Shown piece after piece: positions 57,957 to 64,000 of a stretch of 64,000 bases of DNA. Position 1 is the first letter of the stretch; the number at the start of each line of letters is the position of its first letter. The translations under genes were made by a program, and so were the position numbers. The DNA comes from CBDBCU01 sp965242615. Its GTDB lineage: Bacteria; Chloroflexota; Dehalococcoidia; Lucifugimonadales; UBA3495. Location of the stretch: contig CBDESR010000005.1 of assembly GCA_965242615.1 (NCBI GenBank), positions 1 to 64,000 of the forward strand, written 5' to 3'. Below the pieces are notes generated by a model. It was not told the DNA's origin. It saw nothing but the letters and a program-made list of their open reading frames with translations, and did no database searches.

Positions 57957-58391
57957 ATGAGCAAGGTTCTGGTAATTCAGGGGGCAGGGATGAATATGCG
58001 CGGCAAGACGCAGGTGGAGATTTTCGGCCCGCTGACTTTGCCGGAGATTAACGAGCGGGTCGCCGGCTATGCGGCGGAGTTGGGGCTGGAAGTGGAGTTT
58101 GTGCATTCCAATGTGGAGGGGGAAGTCGCCAACGCCCTGTACGCCGGCTTTGAGGAGGGCGTAGCGGCGGCGGTGATTAACCCGGCGGGCTATACCACGC
58201 TGAACGGAGTGCTGCGGGCGGCCATCGCGCAGGTAGGGTTTCCGGTGATAGAGGTACACGCCTCGAACCCGACAGCCCGCGGCGCCGTGTCGGCGGTACA
58301 GCCGGTCTGCCGGGGTTCGGTGTACGGGTTCGGGGTCTATAGTTATTACTTGGCCCTGCTCGGGGTAAAGAGTTTGCTGGGTTCAGGGTAA
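57957..58391 (+). CDS. Type II 3-dehydroquinate dehydratase-like protein lacking active-site residues
   Basis: Protein of 144 residues with the AroQ fold pattern: VLVIQGAGMNMRG, a loop TQVEIFGPLTL, AAVINPAGYTTLNGVLRAAI, IEVHASNPTARG and GFGVYSYYLALLGVKSLL. Comparison with known AroQ motifs (RxPxxYG, NxGxxTHTS, EVHxSNxxxREEFR) shows the catalytic Tyr replaced by Phe, the loop Arg by Thr or Lys, and the His of THTS by Thr, while Asn and the EVHxSN His remain. GAGGAGGG precedes the ATG. It may be an inactive or repurposed paralogue. No other shikimate gene is adjacent. Confidence 0.75.
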   Translation: MSKVLVIQGAGMNMRGKTQVEIFGPLTLPEINERVAGYAAELGLEVEFVHSNVEGEVANALYAGFEEGVAAAVINPAGYTTLNGVLRAAIAQVGFPVIEVHASNPTARGAVSAVQPVCRGSVYGFGVYSYYLALLGVKSLLGSG

Positions 58392-58472
58392 GCGGTTGGG
58401 GCCGCTATCATCCCCGGGTAAAGGGAATCCGGAGACTTCGACCGGGGTAGGCAGAGCTACTCTTGTCCGAAC

Positions 58473-58503
58473 TTTCCGGATTCCCACTTTACGGGAATAA
58501 CGG
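58473..58503 (+). repeat. dRS3-like palindromic repeat
   Basis: Core GGATTCCCACTTTACGGGAAT followed by AACGG. Confidence 0.68.
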
Positions 58504-58532
58504 TCAATGCTGCCCGGCATCCCGGGATTTCT

Positions 58533-58724
58533 CTAGCCGCAGCGGAGGCAGCGGGGTTCGCTGAACACGGTATCGTGAACCTCCGGGTTGGTCATCAGGT
58601 AATCCATAATTACCCGGAGGGCTTTGTCCGCGTCCGGCAAGCCGTATTTTTCGGCGGCGGATTGGACAAAAGCCATCTGGTCGGGGTTCAGGTCGATTTG
58701 GTAGGTTTCCTTGTCGCCAGCCAT
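58533..58724 (-). CDS. Small hypothetical protein, possibly ribbon-helix-helix type
   Basis: Protein of 63 residues. A short strand and two helices (YQIDLNPDQMAFVQSAAEKYG and DADKALRVIMDYLMTN) resemble a ribbon-helix-helix DNA-binding arrangement. It ends in a Cys pair, RCLRCG. AAAAGGAG precedes the ATG. It lies 38 bases after the PQQ-propeller gene on the same strand. The family is not recognised. Confidence 0.6.
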   Translation of the reverse strand: MAGDKETYQIDLNPDQMAFVQSAAEKYGLPDADKALRVIMDYLMTNPEVHDTVFSEPRCLRCG

Positions 58725-58762
58725 CGTTGCTGCTCCTTTTGTTGGGGTTGGGGAAAACTGCC

Positions 58763-60106
58763 CTATTTTACCGCGTGGAGGACGCCGTTGGAAGTGCGGA
58801 TGTAGAGAATGCCGGCGGCGAATGCCATGGGCTGATTGACCGGCGCCTTGAGGTCCAGCTGCCAGTGGACTTGCCCGGTGGCGGCGTCCAGGGCGTAGAG
58901 ATAGCCGCTCTGGGTAGCGGCATAAACCCGATTGCCGACAATCAACGGCGGGGCATAGAGGCCGCCATCGAGTTGAGAACGGCGCAATTCCCGGCCGCTG
59001 AGGGCGTCGAGGATGTAGAGGCGGCCGCGCAAGTCGCCGAGGTACAGACGGCCGGCGGCGGCGGCCGGAGCGGCCACAATGCGGGAGTCCTCGCCATCCG
59101 GATTAAAACGCCAGCGGCCGCCCTGCTGCGTTGCCGGGCGGGGGATGCCGGGGATTTTCCAGAGCCAGAGTTGCGCCCAGACCCGCTTGAACTGGTATTG
59201 ACCGGGAATTTCCTTGGCCGTGGCGTCGAGGGCGTAGAGACGGCCGCCGGCCGGGAAATAGACCAGGTTGTGGGCAATAACCGGGGCGGCGGTAGCGGAT
59301 TTCGGGGTGCGGAAGGTCAGGCGGTTCTGGCCGGTGCGGGCGTCGAGAATATGGAAACGGCCGTTGCGGTCGCCCAAAGCCAGGATGCCGTCGTGGAGGG
59401 CGGGATGAATGCCGATGACGCCGGTAGCCGGGTAAGTCCAGATCGGCGCGCCAGTAGCGGCGTCAAGAGCGTATTGGTTGCCGTCCCACGAACCGAAATA
59501 GACAATGCCCTGATGCACGACCGGGGCGGCGGTGATGGCGTCCTCAGTCTTGAAATGCCAACGGCTTTGCCCGGTAGCGGCGTCCAAGGCGTGGAGGCGG
59601 TGGTCTTGCAGTCCGATGTAGAGGTAATCCCCGGCGGCGGCCAGAGAACCCGGCGCCGGGCCGGTGGTGGGCTGCTGCCAGTGTAATGCGCCGGTGGCGG
59701 CGTCCAATGCCGAGACTTGGAAGTGGCCGCCGAGATAGACGCGCCCGTTGTGGACAATGGGGCCGGAACGGGTATTTTGCCCCAGGGGTACGGACCATAA
59801 GATTTGGCCGGTTAAGGGTTCCGCGGCGGCGTCCCGGGCCGGTACCCCTTTGGTTTGAGCCAGGTCGCCGCCATCCATCGTCCACTGTCCGGGCGGGGAA
59901 TCGGAGGATAGCTGAGTAATCGGCCGGTTAAAGAGCAGCACCCGGAAATCGGGCAGAAAGGGATAGTTCAGCCAGAGGATAAAGGCCAGGAGCAGCAACA
60001 GAATGCCGCCGGCAATGAGGCGTTGGCGGGTAAAGAAGGGGCGTTCCCGGCGTCCCCGGGCCCATTGGGGCAAAGGCGCGCTAGGGGCCGGCGGCGTTTC
60101 ATTCAT
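58763..60106 (-). CDS. Membrane-anchored PQQ-like beta-propeller protein
   Basis: Protein of about 447 residues. One membrane helix near the N-terminus (LIAGGILLLLLAFILWL) precedes PQQ-like propeller repeats; the recurring blade motif is YALDAATG followed by W, as in VSALDAATGALHWQ, HALDAATGQSRWH, YALDAATGAPIW and YALDAATGQVHW. The protein is probably exposed outside the membrane and acts as a binding or assembly scaffold; BamB is a distant relative of this type. The start codon is uncertain, as the frame reaches back into tRNA-Glu. Confidence 0.85.
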   Translation of the reverse strand: MNETPPAPSAPLPQWARGRRERPFFTRQRLIAGGILLLLLAFILWLNYPFLPDFRVLLFNRPITQLSSDSPPGQWTMDGGDLAQTKGVPARDAAAEPLTGQILWSVPLGQNTRSGPIVHNGRVYLGGHFQVSALDAATGALHWQQPTTGPAPGSLAAAGDYLYIGLQDHRLHALDAATGQSRWHFKTEDAITAAPVVHQGIVYFGSWDGNQYALDAATGAPIWTYPATGVIGIHPALHDGILALGDRNGRFHILDARTGQNRLTFRTPKSATAAPVIAHNLVYFPAGGRLYALDATAKEIPGQYQFKRVWAQLWLWKIPGIPRPATQQGGRWRFNPDGEDSRIVAAPAAAAGRLYLGDLRGRLYILDALSGRELRRSQLDGGLYAPPLIVGNRVYAATQSGYLYALDAATGQVHWQLDLKAPVNQPMAFAAGILYIRTSNGVLHAVK

Positions 60107-60194
60107 CGGACGGGCGGGTTCAGCGCCGGCAGCAAGTTCAGGAGCGGCGGAACCGGTTGAAAGCAAATCGCGGCGGGGGCGGAAAGGGTAAAGT

Positions 60195-60272
60195 TGGTAC
60201 CCCGGATGGGCTTCGATCCCATGATCTCCACCTTGAAAGGGTGGCGTCCTAACCTGGCTAGACGACCGGGGC
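60195..60272 (-). tRNA. tRNA-Glu (anticodon UUC)
   Basis: A 78-base tRNA with encoded CCA: acceptor GCCCCGG with CCGGGGT, anticodon arm CCACC-CTTTCAA-GGTGG, and T arm ATGGGATCGAAGCCCAT. It lies between the PQQ-propeller gene and nth on the same strand. Confidence 0.95.
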
Positions 60273-60381
60273 ACACTGACCGCATTATACAACGATTATT
60301 GGGACAAGGCAACTGCCTTTTGCGCGGGTTTTGGGAATCGGGTTTTTGGGGCGGTTTGTGCCAGTCGAGCGTTGTCCTTGC

Positions 60382-61224
60382 CTACTCACCAACCTCCGGG
60401 TAGGCGTGCGGCACGGTAGCTGCCGCCTGGCCCCGGGCCGGGCGGCGCGGCTTGGCGGCGGCAATGTCCGCAACTGCCGCCGCTTGCTGTAACTGCTCCC
60501 GGGCCGGGCAGCCATAGGCTACGATACATTCGTGGCACAGGGGACGCTGCGCTTTGCAGACCCGCCGCCCGTGATTGATAAAGGCGGCGTGAAAGGGATA
60601 GACCTGCTCCGGGGCTACGGCGGCCTCCAGCAGGTCGTGGGCTTTATCCGCCGTAACTTTCGGCCCAATCAACCCCAAACGCTGGCAAACCCGGTAAATA
60701 TGCGTATCGATAGCCATCGCCGGCATTCCCAGGGAAAAGCTGAGGATGATGCCGGTGGACTTGGGTCCGATGCCCGGCAGCTGCCGCAGCCAAGCTTTGG
60801 CTTCCGGCAAGGGCATCTCCCGCAGAAAGGACAAGTCCAAGGAACCGCCGTTTAGTTCCAGAACCTTGGTCAGCACTTCCTTTATGCGGGGCGCTTTAAC
60901 TTTAGCCAGCCCGCCCCGGCTGATCGCGGACTCGATGTCAGCCACCGGCGCGGCGGCCACGGCGGCCAAATCGCCGAAACGCTGCATCAGGCTGCGAAAG
61001 GCCCGCTCCGAATTGGTGTCGGAAGTGTGCTGGGACAGGATGGTAAAGGTCAGTTCGTGGATGGGGTCGAGGCGCGGCTCCTGGGGAAAGGGGCCGTAGG
61101 CATCGGTCAGCAGCCCAATGGCCTCGGGAATGGCAATGGATGGCGGCGCCGGTTGGCGGCCGCCCTGGCGACGCCGGGTTGGAGTAGCCGCTTTAGCTTT
61201 GCCAGTTGCTGCTTTTGACGCCAT
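60382..61224 (-). CDS. nth: Endonuclease III (base excision repair)
   Basis: Protein of 280 residues that removes oxidised pyrimidines and nicks the abasic site. The helix-hairpin-helix LPGIGPKSTGIILSFSLG carries the catalytic Lys and AIDTHIYRVCQRLGL the catalytic Asp. The [4Fe-4S] cluster loop is complete as C-x6-C-x2-C-x5-C (CKAQRPLCHECIVAYGC). N- and C-terminal extensions are Ala/Arg-rich. The ATG at 61224 is taken; the longer upstream frame overlaps the PAC2 gene. Confidence 0.93.
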   Translation of the reverse strand: MASKAATGKAKAATPTRRRQGGRQPAPPSIAIPEAIGLLTDAYGPFPQEPRLDPIHELTFTILSQHTSDTNSERAFRSLMQRFGDLAAVAAAPVADIESAISRGGLAKVKAPRIKEVLTKVLELNGGSLDLSFLREMPLPEAKAWLRQLPGIGPKSTGIILSFSLGMPAMAIDTHIYRVCQRLGLIGPKVTADKAHDLLEAAVAPEQVYPFHAAFINHGRRVCKAQRPLCHECIVAYGCPAREQLQQAAAVADIAAAKPRRPARGQAAATVPHAYPEVGE

Positions 61225-61270
61225 TACGCAGTCTGCGCCGACCGGGTTACTCAAAGACCCGGCGGCAAGG

Positions 61271-62149
61271 TTAGTTCGACGGCCCCGGGTTCCGCCGCTG
61301 TTCGGAGCGGAGAAACTGCTCCAATTCCCACACCACTTCCGCCGGGTCGGGAATGTCGCGGTCGGTGGTGGCTTCGTCATAGCGGTCTTCGAGTTTCCGC
61401 ACATACTCCGCCAACTGGTCATCCTGGCCCACGGCCTGGGTTACTTCCCGGTCAAAACTTTCCGCCGCCGCCCGCAATTCGCCCAAATCCGCCGGCAAGT
61501 CCAGCAGGCGGCTCAGGGTGCGGGCCAAGGTGTAGCTGACCCGGTAGTTGGGCGCGGCGTGGAGATAATGCGGCGTATGTCCCCACAGGGAGGAATAACT
61601 CATCCCCTGCTTGGTGCAGGTCTCCAGCACCGCCGTGCTGATGCCGGTCGGCCCCTGGTAGTTGGAAGTGCCGATGCGGGCCGAGTCCAGGGCTTCCTGC
61701 AATTCCGGCCGGGTCGAGGAGCCGGTCAAGCGAATTTCCCGGGTATGGGGAACGGCATCCAGCAGCGCGCCCACCTGAATGACGGTTTTAACCCCCATTT
61801 CCCGGGCCAAGCCGGCGATAGTTTCCGAAAAGGTACGCCACTTCAGGTTAGGTTCAATGCCCACGAAAAAGAGCGCGCCCTGATCCCCGGCCGCCCACCA
61901 GGAAAATTCATTAGCCGGCCAGCGCACCCGCCGCCGACCGTCCCGGGTGCGGCTGGAGCGCGGCCGTTCCTGGGTAAAATCGTAAAACTCCTCCGGGTCG
62001 ATGGCCGCAAACTGGACCGCATCCAGCCGCCGCATCAGGTATTGGATGGCGGCTGTGGCGCTTTCCCCGGCGTCCGGCCAGCCGGCAAAAGCCATAATCA
62101 GCTGCTCAAACTGCCGGTCGGGTTGTTCCTGAATGTGGATGTAATTCAT
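61271..62149 (-). CDS. PAC2 family protein
   Basis: Protein of 292 residues of the PAC2 (proteasome assembly chaperone 2-like) family: LIMAFAGWPDAGESATAAIQYL near the N-terminus, VIQVGALLDAVPHTREI in the middle, and SLWGHTPHYLHAAPNYRVSYTLARTLSRLL, in parts. In bacteria it is of unknown function and occurs in Actinobacteria and Chloroflexota, often in genomes with a proteasome or related ATPases. It is followed by nth on the same strand, 46 bases apart. Confidence 0.9.
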   Translation of the reverse strand: MNYIHIQEQPDRQFEQLIMAFAGWPDAGESATAAIQYLMRRLDAVQFAAIDPEEFYDFTQERPRSSRTRDGRRRVRWPANEFSWWAAGDQGALFFVGIEPNLKWRTFSETIAGLAREMGVKTVIQVGALLDAVPHTREIRLTGSSTRPELQEALDSARIGTSNYQGPTGISTAVLETCTKQGMSYSSLWGHTPHYLHAAPNYRVSYTLARTLSRLLDLPADLGELRAAAESFDREVTQAVGQDDQLAEYVRKLEDRYDEATTDRDIPDPAEVVWELEQFLRSEQRRNPGPSN

Positions 62150-62270
62150 TGCCCGGCCCTTACCCCCGATGGATTTGGGGTTAAGTGTAGCATTTTGTGG
62201 GGGATAAGTCATTTCCGAGGGCGGCGGTGCGACTGAGTGGGGCGGCGGCGGGCCTTTTGACCCTTGCGGT

Positions 62271-63944
62271 CTAATCCGCCATCCCCGCCGGGCTGCTTTG
62301 CCGCGCCCGCCCCGCCAAATACTGCGCCGCCCACTCCCGGGCCAAGCGAATGTTAATCCGCTGGTCGATGGGTGGATTGCCATACCACTTCCCCAGCTTT
62401 TTATTCAGCTGCCGCAGTGCCACCAGCGTCAGCCGATTCGACTTCCGCCGATTGCACGGCCCGCACAGCGGACAGCGATTATCCAGTTCGTTACTGCCGC
62501 CCTGCGACGCCGGGTCGATATGGTCCAGCTCCAAGTGTTCGGAATCCGGCGGCTCAAAGCCACAGCCCCAACAGATACAACCCCACTGCTGCACCAGGAT
62601 GTCCAGCATTTGCTGCCGGGTCATACTCGCCGGCCGGCGGCGGGAAGTATAAACGGCGGCCAAGTGAGGGTAATTATCCCCATCATCCGTACGCGCCGGC
62701 GCAGCGTCGAGGATTTGACAATGGGACTGCAATTCCTGCAACAGAGCTTGCTGCTGCGCTTGAAATTCGTTGACATTGATGCCCAAGCCCAGCAACCGAT
62801 TGGCAACGTGATACGCCGCGTCGGCCCGCCGGTCAATGCCCACCCAGCGGCGGCCCAAGTTGTTAGCGGCGACAAGGGTAGTGGCGCAGCCGCAAAACGG
62901 GTCTAACACCAGGTCTCCGGGATTGCTGGACGCCTTGATGATGCGCTCGTAAAGGATAACCGGTTTCTGGTCCGGGCTGCCCGTTCTTTCGTTGGATCCC
63001 GGCGGACTTATATCCGTGATGACATCCTCGAGGAGCGTTCCTTTCAGAGTGGAAAGGTATTTTTTGTAATACGGCTTTCCGTTGCCCGACCAGTAAATCA
63101 GGCCGATTTTGTCCAGAGCCGCGCACTTCTCCAGTTGATTCAAAGTCTCGTAATCAGCCGGGATAAGAGCCATAGCCTTATCCGGGAACCGGTCTCGAGT
63201 CGGCGGCGCCCACGCCCGACCTTCGGGCGGCAGTTGTCCCTTGAACGGCAGATAGGCTTCCTTGCCCCCGGCTTTGCCGCCGGACAAATCCGCCGGGGTA
63301 AAAGCTCCGAACTCATCGTTCTTATTGAACGACTTGGCGTATTCTGCGGAATGCGGTTCGTATTGGGGATTCCAAGTATATCCCGGCCCTTTATTGTAGA
63401 AAAATATGGTGTCGTGGGTGCGGGGATACTGCTTGGCGCTGAGGGCTTTGGGCGTAGTACGCCAAGAAATTTCATTGCGGAAATTTTTGGCTCCAAAGAT
63501 GGCGTCCAATGCCATCCGAATATAGCCGTTGGCGGCGTGGTCGCAGTGCAGGTATAAGGAACCGGTAGGTTTCAGGATACGGTGCATCTCCAGTAGCCGC
63601 ACCGACAGAAAGCAGAGAAAAGCCGCAATGTCATCCCCGTGGCACTCCCCGGCCGCCGCGATGACTTCGTACAAAGCCCGGTTTTCATCCCGTACCTGCT
63701 CCAGCCAGATCGGATGAACTTCGTTCCACTTCCACTGATCCGGCAGTATGCCGGTATCGCCCCACTTCCACTTGTCCACATAAAAACCGGCGGTGCCAGC
63801 CCGGTTGCGCGAAGTGTTAAAGGGCGGGTCGGTAGCAATCAAATCCACCGTCTCGCTGTTCATCCCCCGCAGCACTTCCAAATTGTCGCGGGTATAAAGG
63901 GCGTGGTCGGGAAAATTCTGCCGGTCGGCGGGGTTAGCGGCCAT
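62271..63944 (-). CDS. DNA methyltransferase fused to an HNH endonuclease
   Basis: Protein of 557 residues. The N-terminal 400 residues are a beta-class site-specific DNA methylase with catalytic motif IV first (DLIATDPPFNTS, about residue 38) and the SAM-binding motif later (LVLDPFCGCATTLVAANNLGRRWVGID, in parts). The C-terminal part is an HNH nuclease with paired Cys (CICWGCGFEP and CPLCGPCNRRKSN) and LELDHIDPASQGGSNELDN as its active site. One chain with both activities suggests a self-contained type II restriction-modification enzyme. The gene starts at the ATG at 63944 and is complete in the window. Confidence 0.88.
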   Translation of the reverse strand: MAANPADRQNFPDHALYTRDNLEVLRGMNSETVDLIATDPPFNTSRNRAGTAGFYVDKWKWGDTGILPDQWKWNEVHPIWLEQVRDENRALYEVIAAAGECHGDDIAAFLCFLSVRLLEMHRILKPTGSLYLHCDHAANGYIRMALDAIFGAKNFRNEISWRTTPKALSAKQYPRTHDTIFFYNKGPGYTWNPQYEPHSAEYAKSFNKNDEFGAFTPADLSGGKAGGKEAYLPFKGQLPPEGRAWAPPTRDRFPDKAMALIPADYETLNQLEKCAALDKIGLIYWSGNGKPYYKKYLSTLKGTLLEDVITDISPPGSNERTGSPDQKPVILYERIIKASSNPGDLVLDPFCGCATTLVAANNLGRRWVGIDRRADAAYHVANRLLGLGINVNEFQAQQQALLQELQSHCQILDAAPARTDDGDNYPHLAAVYTSRRRPASMTRQQMLDILVQQWGCICWGCGFEPPDSEHLELDHIDPASQGGSNELDNRCPLCGPCNRRKSNRLTLVALRQLNKKLGKWYGNPPIDQRINIRLAREWAAQYLAGRARQSSPAGMAD

Positions 63945-64000
63945 TGCCAGGCTCCTTGCTGGGGATGGCGGGATTATAGACAGCGGCCGGCTGCGGAGTC

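Overview
The window is 64 kb of GC-rich, densely coded bacterial chromosome with no rRNA and no phage block. Gene content (HspR-GrpE-DnaK gene order, F420-type LLM oxidoreductase, DUF1501/DUF1800 pair, YggT, DUF502, PAC2, type ISP and methylase/HNH restriction genes, many small TA-like genes) fits a Chloroflexota-type organism, perhaps a Dehalococcoidia/SAR202-like lineage from a metagenome. That is inference: no marker gene here fixes the taxonomy.

Layout. 1-4.75 kb: a left-truncated, frameshifted type ISP restriction-modification gene followed by an IS5-family element that keeps only one recognisable end. 4.87-10.5 kb: mutS, an ArsC/Spx-family selenoprotein gene hidden by an in-frame UGA, a HAD-like gene and mutL. 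10.5-12.7 kb: a Tat-signal miniprotein and a tandem array of DUF2283 proteins alternating with small nuclease-like proteins. 12.7-20.9 kb: catabolic enzymes, a soluble S26 peptidase, YihY, a PaREP1/HEPN-like gene with DUF3800, and rplY. 21-28 kb: ThuA-like, MBL, SufU-like, peptide-binding lipoprotein, AAA ATPase, YggT, proC. 28.3 kb: tRNA-Sec(UCA), then trxA, a MITE, a HEPN pair, efp, xseA, a molybdopterin oxidoreductase and DUF502. 34.5-38.6 kb: zinc-ribbon gene, hspR, grpE, dnaK with a HAIR-like operator. 38.9-43.3 kb: sucD, sucC, hflC, hflK. 44.4-53.8 kb: secreted protein, NYN protein, MFS transporter, tRNA-Gly, FAH-family protein, an RlmD-Maf fusion, the Tat translocase, MBL and cupin. 53.9-64 kb: NHL, DUF1501, DUF1800, an AroQ-like protein, PQQ propeller, tRNA-Glu, nth, PAC2 and a DNA methylase-HNH fusion.

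Two observations stand out. First, the ArsC-like gene carries UGA exactly where the family has its first active-site Cys (UxxC), with a SECIS-like hairpin just downstream, and a selenocysteine tRNA lies 20 kb away, so the organism very probably decodes UGA as Sec. Second, three intergenic copies (about 460-480 nt) of a structured element share conserved loops, helices with compensatory changes and a near-consensus sigma-70 promoter at the same end. They look like paralogous genes for an unrecognised structured RNA.

The intergenic space is also rich in small palindromes: at least ten dRS3-like ATTCCC-N8-GGGAAT elements, a second hairpin family, and a recent MITE with perfect 8-bp target duplications.
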